In this document: positions 25,848 through 34,756 of the stretch, piece after piece
How the letters are laid out: every line of letters starts with the position of its first letter
Position numbering within the stretch: the stretch's first letter is position 1
Assembly: GCF_002285495.1 (NCBI RefSeq)
Contig: NZ_CP016786.1
Span: forward strand, 2,554,501 to 2,618,500
Source: Clostridium isatidis
GTDB taxonomy: Bacteria > Bacillota > Clostridia > Clostridiales > Clostridiaceae
Length of the DNA: 64,000 bases
Direction of reading: 5' to 3'
The notes under the pieces: generated by a model
Databases searched by the model: none
What the model saw: the letters and a program-made list of their open reading frames with translations, nothing else
Told to the model about the DNA's origin: nothing
Program-made: the position numbers and the translations under genes

Positions 25848-26039
25848 CTAGTGCAAATTATTTTTCTCTAGCTTATCCATAATTATATTTATACTCTGCT
25901 TAACTAAGTCTATTGCTTCTGTTTCACTTCTTCCCTTATGTTTAATTTCATTTCCTCCTTTTTTAGCAATAGCTTTAAAAGGGTAATCTTTTTCATTGTT
26001 TTTTATAACTTCAATTTCATAACCTCTATATTCATTCAT
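25848..26039 (-). CDS. Small conserved-looking protein of unknown function
   Basis: 63 residues, unrecognised. It is highly charged (Lys/Glu-rich), begins MNEYRGYEIEVIKNNEKDYP and ends in an amphipathic helix (SETEAIDLVKQSINIIMDKL); the start suggests two or three beta strands then a helix. GGGGGG seven bases before the ATG and a dedicated terminator argue that it is a real gene with its own transcript. No signal peptide or membrane segment. Codon use is like its neighbours. Confidence 0.7.
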   Translation of the reverse strand: MNEYRGYEIEVIKNNEKDYPFKAIAKKGGNEIKHKGRSETEAIDLVKQSINIIMDKLEKNNLH

Positions 26040-26177
26040 AATATATCCCCCCTTTATATTTATAATTATATTTCAATTTATCAGAATATTCAATTTATTT
26101 TTAATTATGTCATATAATTTTATAGTTTGCAGTCATTTATAAATTTATTCATATTAATTTTAGCTAAATATAAAAAA

Positions 26178-26203
26178 CTGACTTCCGTAAATACAGAAAT
26201 CAG
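26178..26203 (-). terminator. Terminator of the trkA-trkH operon
   Basis: CTGACTTC (26178-26185) pairs with GAAATCAG (26196-26203), one G-U; leftward followed by TTTTTTATATTT, 17 bases after the trkH stop. Confidence 0.8.
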
Positions 26204-26219
26204 CTTTTAAAATATTATA

Positions 26220-27668
26220 TTATACTTCATTTTTCCACTTACTTGGTGCAAATAAAGCTATGATTGTAAATAACTCTAATCTTCCTAATAACATTAGGAT
26301 AGAAAGTAAAAAAATACTAAAATCACTAAATACACTAAAATTAAACATAGGCCCTATAACCCCAAATCCTGGGCCTACATTGCCTAGAGCAGTAGCAACA
26401 GCACTAGCTGAACTCATAAAATCAAAGCCTTCAAGAGATATTATTATTGTTCCTACTACAAAAATACCTATATATAATACAAAGAAACTAGTTATTCCTG
26501 CAGTTGTATCACTTGAAATTGCCCTCCCATCTATCTTTACAGGTATCATTGCTCTTGGATGAAAGGTTTTTACTATTTGTCTTTTTACCAACTTTAGTAA
26601 AGCGACTATACGAATATTCTTCATACCTCCAGCAGTTGAACCTGCACATCCACCAACAAACATTAATAAAAATAAAATAGCTTTACTAAAAGTTGGCCAT
26701 TGATCAAAATCTACAGTTGAAAAACCTGTAGTTGTTATAATTGCACTTATTTGAAAAAAAGAATCCCTTAAGGCAATACTAATATTATCATAAGAAGTAA
26801 TTAATAAATTAATTGAAATTAAAACTACAGTCGTAAATACTAAACCAAGATAAAACTTCAATTCAGAATTCTTTAATACATCTCTCCACTTTCCTTTATA
26901 TAAAGCATAATATAAAGAAAAATTTATACCTGATAATATCATAAATATGGAGATAATAATATGTATATAAGAGCTGTTATAAGCACCTATACTTAAATTC
27001 TTAATAGAAAACCCACCTGTACCAATAGTAGAAAAAGCATGATTTATAGAGTCATAAAGAGGCATACCACCTATTAAAAGTAATATCATTAATGTTGCGG
27101 TAATAATACTATAAGTTGTGTATAAAATTTTTGCTGTTTCCTTTATTTTGGGAACTATTCTATCCTTTATAGGGCCTGGACTTTCTGCCTTAAAAATTTG
27201 AAATCCACTTGCTCCTATGCTTGGCAAAACTGCTACTCCAAACACTAATATTCCCATACCACCTAACCATATAGTAAAACTACGCCAAAATAAAATCCCT
27301 TTTGGTATTATTTCTATATCAGTAAGCACTGTAGATCCTGTTGTAGTAAATCCAGATACAGTTTCAAAAAATGCACCTACTAAAGATGGGATACTTCCAG
27401 AAAAAACATAGGGAAGTGAACCAAAAAAGGATGCTAAAATCCATCCAAAAGTTACTATAGCTAATCCTTCTTTACCATTAATTTTATTATTCTTGCATTT
27501 TACCTTAGTCATTAGATAGCCTACAACACCAATAAGTATTATGCATTTAATAAAAGCTAATACATCGGATTGTCCATAATATACTGCTATAAGCAGGGAT
27601 GGAAGCATTAATAAAGCCTCAAGACTTAATATCTTCCCTAAAACTTTAATTACGATGCCATAATTCAC
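26220..27668 (-). CDS. trkH: TrkH/KtrB-type potassium uptake membrane subunit
   Basis: 482 residues with four M1-P-M2 repeats. The four pore loops with the selectivity Gly are TVSGFTTTGST, STIGTGGFS, ITTTGFSTVDF and ALGNVGPGFG, as in TrkH/KtrB. It conducts K+ inward and is gated by the TrkA ring. The start is GTG at 27668 with GGGAGGAG six bases upstream, and it overlaps the trkA stop by 23 bases, so the two subunits are translationally coupled. Length about 480 is nearer TrkH than KtrB. Confidence 0.93.
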   Translation of the reverse strand: MNYGIVIKVLGKILSLEALLMLPSLLIAVYYGQSDVLAFIKCIILIGVVGYLMTKVKCKNNKINGKEGLAIVTFGWILASFFGSLPYVFSGSIPSLVGAFFETVSGFTTTGSTVLTDIEIIPKGILFWRSFTIWLGGMGILVFGVAVLPSIGASGFQIFKAESPGPIKDRIVPKIKETAKILYTTYSIITATLMILLLIGGMPLYDSINHAFSTIGTGGFSIKNLSIGAYNSSYIHIIISIFMILSGINFSLYYALYKGKWRDVLKNSELKFYLGLVFTTVVLISINLLITSYDNISIALRDSFFQISAIITTTGFSTVDFDQWPTFSKAILFLLMFVGGCAGSTAGGMKNIRIVALLKLVKRQIVKTFHPRAMIPVKIDGRAISSDTTAGITSFFVLYIGIFVVGTIIISLEGFDFMSSASAVATALGNVGPGFGVIGPMFNFSVFSDFSIFLLSILMLLGRLELFTIIALFAPSKWKNEV

Positions 27669-29025
27669 TAAATACTCCTCCCTTTTTAGGCTTTAAAAAC
27701 ATATCTATTGCCGCTGTATCTTCAGTTAAAGAAAATATAATCAGTCTATCTTTAGCATTGATAATTGTATTACCATTAGGAATAATTACTTTTCCCTTTT
27801 GAACAGCTGCACCAATTATTATTCCTTTTGGCAGTCCCAACTCTGACACCTTTTTACCAACTATGTGTAAATTTTCGTCAACAATTACTTCCGTTACTTC
27901 TGCCTGTTCACCTAAAAGTAAAGAAACTGAAACAACCTTACCCCCGCGTATAAACTTAAGTATATTACTTACAGTTATATTAACAGGATTTAAGGCAGCA
28001 TCTATTCCAAATTTATCTATTAAATGAGAGTAACTTGGTCTGCTTATTTTAGCGATAACCTTTTTAACATGAGCTTGTTTAGCCATTAAACACATTAAAA
28101 TATTCTGTTCATCAAAACCAGTTGCTCCTATAAAAGCATCCATTTCTGATAATTCTTCTTCATCTAATATATTTATATCTGTTCCATCACCATGGATTAC
28201 TAATACATTATCTAAATTATTACTTAAATACTTGCATCTTTCTCTATCTTCTTCAATTATAACAACATTTATATTAGCTTCAATTAATCTTTTGGCTAAA
28301 TAATAGCCAAGCTTACCTCCACCAAAGATCATCGCTCTTTTAATTTGCTTTCTATTAGTATTAAGTTTATATTTATCTACTAAATTATTAATACTTCTAG
28401 TATCTCCTATAAAATGAATTATGTCATCTTCATTTAATTCTGTAGAGCCATTTGGAATAATTACATCTCCATCTCTTGTTATAGCAGCAATAAGAATTCC
28501 GTCCATATTGTCTAAATCCATAATCCTATTTCCTACAAAGCCAGGTAAAATATTAGCACTTAAGTCAAGCATTTGAACTTTGCCCTTTGCAAAGTCACCA
28601 GTGTAAAAACTATATTTTTTTAACAAATATCTAGTTATTTCGTTAGCTGTAGCTAAATCAGGATTAACTATTAAATCTATTCCTAGTTCATTTTTAATAA
28701 AATCTAGCTGTTCCGTGTACTCTGGATTTCTCATTCTTGCTATAGTTTTCTTACAGCCTAATTTTTTTGCTAAAGTACATATTATAGTATTGGTTTCATC
28801 ACTATTAGTAGATGCTATCAACAAATCATAATCTTCAATATTAAGTTCTTTTAAAATATCTATTTCTAGTCCATTTGCATTTACTGTAAGAACATCTAAA
28901 TGGTCATTTATCCTTTCAATGACCTTAGAATTTGAGTCTATTAATGTTACATCAATTCCCTCACTTATCATAGTCTCAGCTAATTTATAACCTAGCTTTC
29001 CTACACCTACTATCATTACTTTCAT
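27646..29025 (-). CDS. trkA: TrkA potassium channel regulatory subunit (two RCK domains)
   Basis: 459 residues in two similar halves, each an RCK_N Rossmann domain plus RCK_C. The nucleotide motifs are VGVGKLGYKLAE (6-17) and FGGGKLGYYLAKRL (about 232-245); acidic ribose-binding residues follow in TLIDSN and VIIEED. NAD(H) or ATP/ADP binding to the ring opens TrkH. First gene of the operon; the upstream 390 bases are shared with a divergent cupin gene. No c-di-AMP riboswitch is recognisable upstream, although RCK_C domains of this class can bind c-di-AMP directly. Confidence 0.94.
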   Translation of the reverse strand: MKVMIVGVGKLGYKLAETMISEGIDVTLIDSNSKVIERINDHLDVLTVNANGLEIDILKELNIEDYDLLIASTNSDETNTIICTLAKKLGCKKTIARMRNPEYTEQLDFIKNELGIDLIVNPDLATANEITRYLLKKYSFYTGDFAKGKVQMLDLSANILPGFVGNRIMDLDNMDGILIAAITRDGDVIIPNGSTELNEDDIIHFIGDTRSINNLVDKYKLNTNRKQIKRAMIFGGGKLGYYLAKRLIEANINVVIIEEDRERCKYLSNNLDNVLVIHGDGTDINILDEEELSEMDAFIGATGFDEQNILMCLMAKQAHVKKVIAKISRPSYSHLIDKFGIDAALNPVNITVSNILKFIRGGKVVSVSLLLGEQAEVTEVIVDENLHIVGKKVSELGLPKGIIIGAAVQKGKVIIPNGNTIINAKDRLIIFSLTEDTAAIDMFLKPKKGGVFSELWHRN

Positions 29026-29427
29026 GTAAAATACTCCTTTACTTATTAAAAGCTCTAAAATAATTATTTTTTATTCTTATTATATCTAATTATTGAAGAA
29101 ATAATTTATATTATTAAATAAATGAATTTAAACAATTAAACTAATAATACATTTTTACGGACAAACATACAAGTTTACAATTTGTTTAAATTTACAATAA
29201 TTTTCTCATTTTACAAATATAATTGAATTTATTGTCACTTATCATTGTTAATCATATTTTTTCTCTCAATTTCCTTTATTTTTATAAAAAATTTTTTACA
29301 ACAAAAGATATAAATGAATTATGACATTCATTATATGAAAATTCACTTTATATAAGCAATATCACAATATTATCACTAAAACATATTATATTATAGTGCT
29401 ATAAGATTTTTGAAAGGAATGACAAGC
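29026..29427. other. Divergent promoter region between trkA and the cupin gene
   Basis: About 400 bases, very A+T-rich, serving leftward trkA and rightward cupin promoters. AATGAAT-TATGAC-ATTCATT near 29313 and the surrounding ATAT form an operator-like palindrome. No ORF with a binding site and no riboswitch core is seen. Confidence 0.55.
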
Positions 29428-29958
29428 TTGTATAATTCTTATGATCCTTATCATTATTGGGCGAATATACCAAAAAATAATTGGACTACTGGGTACAACC
29501 CTTATTTTTATCGTTCAGAATTTATGATAAATAATACGCTTACAGATCATGGTCCAACTCCTTATGTAATTAATATTGATGAAGCTACTAAAGAAAATAA
29601 TACTTTCCGTACTGCCTTATGGACAGGTAACAACTTACAAGTAACTTTAATGAGTTTAAATGTTGGAGAAGATATAGGCTTAGAGATTCACCCTGATGTT
29701 GATCAGTTCTTGCGCATTGAAGAAGGTGAAGGAATTGTTAGAATGGGAACTGATAGAGATAACTTAGATTTCGAAAGAAGAGTTACTGATGATTTTGCAA
29801 TAATGATACCTGCGGGTACATGGCATAATGTAATTAACACAGGTAATGAACCTCTTAAATTATATTCCATATATGCACCACCTCAACACCCTCATGGCAC
29901 CATTCATCAAACTAAAGCTGATGAGCCTGCTTCCAATGGAGATTTAAGAAAATATTAA
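29428..29958 (+). CDS. Cupin-domain protein
   Basis: 176 residues from a TTG nine bases after GAAAGGA; an ATG at 29419 directly follows that site and is too close, so the start is uncertain. One cupin barrel: motif 1 LEIHPDVDQFLRIEEGEG supplies His and Glu metal ligands, and motif 2 is PAGTWHNVINTGNEPLKLY with the second His. The Tyr/Asn/Trp-rich N-terminus is not part of the barrel. Cupins of this size bind a metal and serve as isomerases, dioxygenases or sensors; the function here is unknown. Monocistronic. Confidence 0.8.
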   Translation: MYNSYDPYHYWANIPKNNWTTGYNPYFYRSEFMINNTLTDHGPTPYVINIDEATKENNTFRTALWTGNNLQVTLMSLNVGEDIGLEIHPDVDQFLRIEEGEGIVRMGTDRDNLDFERRVTDDFAIMIPAGTWHNVINTGNEPLKLYSIYAPPQHPHGTIHQTKADEPASNGDLRKY

Positions 29959-29969
29959 ATAAGGCAGCA

Positions 29970-30013
29970 AAAACGCAGATAGAATTTAATAAAAGTAATT
30001 CTATCTGCGTTTT
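29970..30013. terminator. Bidirectional terminator between cupin gene and proC
   Basis: A 17-base perfect stem around ACGCAGATAGAATT (29970-29986 with 29997-30013) with T-runs on both strands, between convergent genes. Confidence 0.92.
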
Positions 30014-30029
30014 TTATTCATTATGTCTT

Positions 30030-30836
30030 TTACTTTTCGCTTAATTTACGAGATTTATTACTGCTATCTATCACTGATTGTATAACAGCCGAACGTAATC
30101 CACCGTCTTCTAAGGCTTTTACTCCTTCAATAGTAGTACCTCCTGGTGAGCACACCATATCTTTCAATGCTCCTGGATGCATACCTCCATCTAAAATCAT
30201 TTTTGCGCTTCCAAGTACTGTTTGTGCAGCTAAACGATAGGCTGTAGCACGAGATAAACCATCCAATACAGCTCCATCAGCCAAGGCTTCAATAAACATA
30301 GCTACATAAGCAGGTCCTCCTCCACTAAGACCAGTTACAGTATCAATCATCTTTTCTGGAAGCCATTCTACAATACCTATGGATTTAAATATTTTTTCTG
30401 CTTCTGCCTTTTCTTCTTCAGTAAATGTAGTATCAGAACAAAGTACTGTAGCCCCTTCTCCAACCATAGCTGGAGTATTAGGCATTATTCTTAAAACTCT
30501 AACCTCTGTATCAGCCCAATCCTTTATAGTATCACTACTAATGCCAGCAACTATTGATAATATTGCCTTTCCTTCTAATGCTTTTCCTGCTTCCTTCAAA
30601 ACATTTTTTATTATATTTGGTTTTACACCAAGAAGCACTTTCTCTGATAGCTTGCAGAGATCTTTAATGCTCTCACTAACTTCTATTCCTTTTTTTATAA
30701 CTCTTTCTCTTACTTTTGTGTTAATGTCAAATACAACAATATCTGAAGGCTTTAAAACTTCACTTTCTAATATTCCATCTAAAATAGCCCCTGCCATATT
30801 GCCGCATCCGATAAATCCTAATTTCTTTCCCCTCAT
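30030..30836 (-). CDS. proC: Pyrroline-5-carboxylate reductase
   Basis: 268 residues. N-terminal Rossmann motif GFIGCGNMAGAILDG binds NAD(P)H; the C-terminal helical dimerisation domain carries VTGLSGGGPAYVAMFIEAL and PGGTTIEGVKALE, the P5CR signature. It reduces pyrroline-5-carboxylate to proline, the last step of proline synthesis. It follows pyrG on the same strand (69-base gap) and ends at a shared terminator. No other proline genes are nearby. Confidence 0.96.
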   Translation of the reverse strand: MRGKKLGFIGCGNMAGAILDGILESEVLKPSDIVVFDINTKVRERVIKKGIEVSESIKDLCKLSEKVLLGVKPNIIKNVLKEAGKALEGKAILSIVAGISSDTIKDWADTEVRVLRIMPNTPAMVGEGATVLCSDTTFTEEEKAEAEKIFKSIGIVEWLPEKMIDTVTGLSGGGPAYVAMFIEALADGAVLDGLSRATAYRLAAQTVLGSAKMILDGGMHPGALKDMVCSPGGTTIEGVKALEDGGLRSAVIQSVIDSSNKSRKLSEK

Positions 30837-30905
30837 ATTGGATTCTATCCTTTCTTCTTTTTTACTACAATTACATCACAAACAATAATCTTATGTCAAT
30901 ATTAA

Positions 30906-32516
30906 TTATCTTTTACTATTGTATTTAATAGAAGCCCTTATAAAATCCTTAAATAATGGATGTGGTCTGTTAGGTCTTGACTTTAATTCAGGATGGAATT
31001 GTGCTCCAACAAACCAAGGATGATCTTTTATTTCAACAATTTCTACTAATCTACCATCAGGGCTTAGTCCTGAAAGAACCATTCCAGCTTCAGTCAACTT
31101 ACTTCTAAATTCATTATTAAATTCATATCTATGTCTATGTCTTTCATAAATAAATTCTTCCTTGTAAGCTTCTGCTGAAAAAGTTCCCTTTTCAATTTTA
31201 CAAGGATATGCTCCTAATCTCATAGTTCCACCCATTTTATCAATATCTTTTTGATCATTCATTAGATCTATAACTGGATATTCTGTATTAGGATTTATTT
31301 CTGAACTATTAGCATCTCTAAGTCCTAACACATTTCTTGAATACTCTATAACTGCACACTGCATACCAAGACAAATTCCTAAGAAAGGAAGCTTATTTTC
31401 CCTTGCATATCTTATAGCCTCAATTTTTCCTTCTACACCCCTATCACCAAAACCACCAGGTACAAGCACGCCATCTACGGTTTTTAATAGTTCTTCTGCA
31501 TTTTCTTTTGTTACTTCCTCTGCATCTACCCATTTTATATTTACTTTTACATCATTATGTAGTCCACCATGATTTAAAGCCTCTACAACTGATAAATAAG
31601 CATCATGGAATTCTACATACTTGCCTACCAATGCAATATTTACAGTATCAGATAGTGTCTTTAGCTTACTAACCATTTCAATCCACTTACTATTATCTAT
31701 TTCATTATATTCTAAACCTAACTTCTTACAAACTAAAGTATCTAAACCTTCTTTATGAAGCATAAGAGGAACTTCATATAAATTTTCTGCATCTAAATTT
31801 TGTATTACTGCTTCTCCATTTACATTACAGAACAATCCAATTTTATTTTTTAAATCATTTGATATTTCCTTTTCAGAACGGCAAACTATTATATCCGGCT
31901 GAATACCTATACTTCTTAATTCTTTTACAGAATGCTGAGTTGGTTTAGTTTTTAACTCTCCTGCCTTTCCAAGATAAGGGACTAATGTAACATGAATAAA
32001 GCATACATTTTCCATTCCAACATCATATTTAATTTGTCTTATTGCTTCTAAAAATGGCAGGGATTCAATATCTCCAACTGTTCCCCCAATTTCAGTTATA
32101 ACAACATCAACGTCCTTAACCTCAGAAACTCTTTGAATCATCTTCTTTATTTCATTTGTAATATGAGGAATAACCTGAACTGTACCTCCTAAATATTCTC
32201 CTTTTCTTTCCTTAGATATTACTGACCAGTAGATCTTACCTGTAGTTACATTACTATACTTATTTAAATTTTCATCTATAAATCTTTCATAGTGTCCTAA
32301 ATCTAAGTCTGTTTCTGCACCATCTTCAGTTACAAATACCTCTCCATGTTGATATGGACTCATAGTACCAGGATCTACATTTAAATATGGATCAAACTTT
32401 TGTATAGAAACCTTTAACCCTCTATTTTTTAATAATCTTCCTAAAGAAGCTGCTGTAATACCTTTTCCTAATGAAGATACAACACCACCTGTAACAAATA
32501 CATACTTTGTACTCAT
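30906..32516 (-). CDS. pyrG: CTP synthase
   Basis: 536 residues, the normal length. The N-terminal amidoligase domain has VTGGVVSSLGKGITAASLG (ATP P-loop); the C-terminal class I glutaminase domain has the nucleophile in GICLGMQCAV and the His/Glu pair in FHPELKSRP. It makes CTP from UTP, ATP and glutamine. TATAAT lies upstream (leftward, 32574-32579), followed by a G-run near the expected transcript start, but no CTP-responsive hairpin is evident. SD GGAGG precedes the ATG. Confidence 0.97.
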   Translation of the reverse strand: MSTKYVFVTGGVVSSLGKGITAASLGRLLKNRGLKVSIQKFDPYLNVDPGTMSPYQHGEVFVTEDGAETDLDLGHYERFIDENLNKYSNVTTGKIYWSVISKERKGEYLGGTVQVIPHITNEIKKMIQRVSEVKDVDVVITEIGGTVGDIESLPFLEAIRQIKYDVGMENVCFIHVTLVPYLGKAGELKTKPTQHSVKELRSIGIQPDIIVCRSEKEISNDLKNKIGLFCNVNGEAVIQNLDAENLYEVPLMLHKEGLDTLVCKKLGLEYNEIDNSKWIEMVSKLKTLSDTVNIALVGKYVEFHDAYLSVVEALNHGGLHNDVKVNIKWVDAEEVTKENAEELLKTVDGVLVPGGFGDRGVEGKIEAIRYARENKLPFLGICLGMQCAVIEYSRNVLGLRDANSSEINPNTEYPVIDLMNDQKDIDKMGGTMRLGAYPCKIEKGTFSAEAYKEEFIYERHRHRYEFNNEFRSKLTEAGMVLSGLSPDGRLVEIVEIKDHPWFVGAQFHPELKSRPNRPHPLFKDFIRASIKYNSKR

Positions 32517-32616
32517 AATTATCCTCCAATTTTAAAAAAATAAATTTATCTATTGACAAATCCCCCATAACTCATTATAATAAAAATTACCTCTCTATTG
32601 TAAAATGGGGATTTTG

Positions 32617-32644
32617 TTGTCATAAATATAGAAAGCATTATAAC
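32617..32644 (+). promoter_or_regulatory. Putative promoter of the 306-residue protein gene
   Basis: TTGTCA (32617-32622) and TATAAC (32639-32644) with a 16-base spacer, rightward. A transcript from here would carry the hairpin at 32697-32733. Confidence 0.4.
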
Positions 32645-32696
32645 ATATCCATATTCTTTTGTGAATATGTTTTTTATCATTTTTAAAAATAATTAA

Positions 32697-32733
32697 AACC
32701 CCGTGAAGTTTTAAAATAATACTTCACGGGGTT
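32697..32733. terminator. Orphan hairpin in a divergent region, possible attenuator
   Basis: AACCCCGTGAAGT (32697-32709) pairs perfectly with ACTTCACGGGGTT (32721-32733). No gene ends here: pyrG and the 306-residue gene both point away. The T-run is better leftward (TTTTAATTATTTTT). It may attenuate the rightward gene, end an unseen transcript, or belong to a small RNA. Confidence 0.5.
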
Positions 32734-32834
32734 AATTTATTAATAAGCTCCTGTTTCAAAGGACTCCACTGGCACATTATTAATTATCATTAATATATTA
32801 TTATATATAATAATTTTAAAACAGGTAGATAATA

Positions 32835-33755
32835 ATGTCTTTGCTTAGTCCAATATATTTAAATCAGGATATGATACAAGATATTTCTTCAATTTTAATA
32901 AATGGATATTTTGAAAGTATTACTATTAGAAAAGTTAATGATAATACCTATACTGGTAAATATCAAAACAATAATAAGGGTCAGCATAGCGAAGACTATA
33001 AGAACACTAAAGGAGATAAGGATGATAGCACAACTATCGGTAAAAGCTGCTACAATTATGAAGACTCTCTAAAATACCTTGAAAGCAAAAACTATGATAG
33101 AAATGATATTACTATAAAAAGGGCTTATTCTACCTTCCTTTATTACAATATTTTAAAAAGGGCTATGATTGATCTAAATTTAATAAAGAATTTAAATAAT
33201 AATCAAGCTTCCATTGATGATATATTTAACGGTGATTATGTTGAATTTAATGGTTCATTAAAAATAAATTCTCTTTCAAATACTATAGATAACTGCATAC
33301 TTATATTAACTAATTATGACCCTTCATCTTTAGATAAGCAATTTAACAATTCAAATCTTGGTCCTCTAACTTATACATCAATATTAGAATTACTTAAGTC
33401 TATGCAAAAACTTCTTATTAAAGGTAATACTTTAGAAGTTCTTGTAAAATCAAATTCCTTCTCTTCCATTTTAAGCTTAAACACCAACTATACTTCAAAG
33501 TTTTCCTATATCTATGACCTTGAAGCCTGCAATTGTACTGTCTTCGGCAAAGTTGCAAGTGTAATTAAATCATCAAAGGAAAATATAAGCGAATTAAGAA
33601 AAACAGGATTGACCGAATATTATAAAAGCCTTCTTAATTCCTTTAAGCCCTATTTTAAAGTATTAAATGATAATGGTTTTTCAATACCACGTGAATTTAT
33701 TACAGAAATTTATGGCCCCGCCCTTGAAATAGTACCAATAAGTATTTGCATATAA
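32835..33755 (+). CDS. Unrecognised 306-residue cytoplasmic protein
   Basis: No confident family. It begins MSLLSPIYLNQDMIQDISSI, continues with a hydrophilic Lys/Asn/Asp-rich segment (about 40-75), then helices, and has GDYVEFNGSLKINSLSNTI (about 135-153) and CTVFGKVASVIKS (about 235-247) that look like OB- or beta-barrel strands. The overall plan loosely recalls DUF6414-type proteins, but I am not sure. No signal peptide or membrane segment. CAGGTAGATAATA precedes the ATG. It is monocistronic, with a strong hairpin in its leader and its own terminator. Confidence 0.65.
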   Translation: MSLLSPIYLNQDMIQDISSILINGYFESITIRKVNDNTYTGKYQNNNKGQHSEDYKNTKGDKDDSTTIGKSCYNYEDSLKYLESKNYDRNDITIKRAYSTFLYYNILKRAMIDLNLIKNLNNNQASIDDIFNGDYVEFNGSLKINSLSNTIDNCILILTNYDPSSLDKQFNNSNLGPLTYTSILELLKSMQKLLIKGNTLEVLVKSNSFSSILSLNTNYTSKFSYIYDLEACNCTVFGKVASVIKSSKENISELRKTGLTEYYKSLLNSFKPYFKVLNDNGFSIPREFITEIYGPALEIVPISICI

Positions 33756-33802
33756 ATATCCTTCCAAATAAGACTTTAAATATACCGTAATTGGAAGGAT
33801 AT
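33756..33802. terminator. Bidirectional terminator
   Basis: ATATCCTTCCAA (33756-33767) pairs perfectly with TTGGAAGGATAT (33791-33802), followed rightward by TTCTATTTTTTATTT. It serves the 306-residue gene and possibly the convergent AraC gene. Confidence 0.88.
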
Positions 33803-33811
33803 TTCTATTTT

Positions 33812-34675
33812 TTATTTCTTTTTAACAGGAAGCCATATTTCACTATATGCATAAGCTTCCTTAGTTTCATTCATTTTAGCAAATGAAAATGAAGGAAGAT
33901 TAAGTACTTCGTAATTAGAAGCAGGAAGCCATTCTGAATATATTTTTGCCATTGTTTCCTGTAAGATAGAAGGAAAAGGTCCTTCATTAGGAAATACAGC
34001 CCAAGTACAAGCTTCAACAGGCACTTTTTCTAATAAATCACTCACTTCATTTTTAGTTGTTAGAACACCTATTAAGTGAGTTAAATATCCCTCTTCTTTC
34101 ATGAAGCTAGTATCAGACTCATAGGAAGCACTAATAATTTCATAAGGTTCAATATTTTGAAGGGAATGCATTTCCTCCCTTTGCTTATCCGTTATACTTT
34201 GAGCAAGTTTAACAATCTCATTATTTATCCCCTCAAACTGCATAGGAACACGCTTAGATACACCAACTAAATTAAAAGCAGGTTTTTCTTCTATTCTAAA
34301 TTCTATATTATTTCCTCCCTTAACGGTTATTATAAATGAAAGTTTGGGAAATGTTTTACCGACACCATTTTTTATTACATCTGAAGGTAATAGTCCACTC
34401 CATTTTTTAAAAGCTCTAGTAAAACCATCAGTTGATTGATAACCATATTTAAATGCAACATCAGTTACTTTTTCTCCATTCAGTAAATCCATACTTGCTT
34501 CTGATAACCTTCTATTTTTTATATATTCACTAAGGCTAAACCCTGTAAGATATAAAAATATCTTTCTAAAATGATAATCAGAAACTCCAGCATATTCAGA
34601 AATTACTTCAAGAGATAAATCATCAGTTAAATGTTCTTCAATATAGTCAATTACACCATTTAATTCCTTTAACAT
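33812..34675 (-). CDS. AraC-family regulator with GyrI-like effector domain
   Basis: 287 residues. Two AraC helix-turn-helix motifs lie at the N-terminus (LSLEVISEYAGVSDYHFRKIF, and VTDVAFKYGYQSTDGFTRAF), then a GyrI/BmrR-like ligand domain (about 120-285) ending SEIWLPVKK. This Rob/SoxS-like order suggests a multidrug-type effector. The neighbour is a two-component/FtsX ABC module on the same strand, but an 80-base gap and separate layout make co-regulation only a guess. A second protein of the same design is encoded at 48401-49240. Confidence 0.9.
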   Translation of the reverse strand: MLKELNGVIDYIEEHLTDDLSLEVISEYAGVSDYHFRKIFLYLTGFSLSEYIKNRRLSEASMDLLNGEKVTDVAFKYGYQSTDGFTRAFKKWSGLLPSDVIKNGVGKTFPKLSFIITVKGGNNIEFRIEEKPAFNLVGVSKRVPMQFEGINNEIVKLAQSITDKQREEMHSLQNIEPYEIISASYESDTSFMKEEGYLTHLIGVLTTKNEVSDLLEKVPVEACTWAVFPNEGPFPSILQETMAKIYSEWLPASNYEVLNLPSFSFAKMNETKEAYAYSEIWLPVKKK

Positions 34676-34756
34676 TGTTCCCGCCCTTTCATGTATTCAT
34701 AATAACCTGGATAATTTATTTATATTTGATTTTTTTATAGGAAATATATCAAATAG

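Larger units (their letters stand above)
32517..32834. other. Divergent region between pyrG and the 306-residue protein gene
   Basis: It holds a leftward TATAAT for pyrG (32574-32579), a rightward promoter TTGTCA-N16-TATAAC (32617-32644), a weak ATATTC/GAATAT palindrome (32651-32668) and a strong hairpin (32697-32733) lying in the leader of the rightward gene. No small ORF is convincing. Confidence 0.6.

Noticed and set aside
29026..29409. Possible c-di-AMP (ydaO) riboswitch before trkA
   Set aside because: No G-rich conserved core or long structured leader; the region is low-complexity A+T DNA.
32545..32600. G-run after TATAAT upstream of pyrG, as in CTP-sensitive reiterative attenuation of Bacillus pyrG
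   Set aside because: The leader lacks a GC-rich terminator with a pyrimidine strand for added G residues to pair with; only an A+T palindrome is present.
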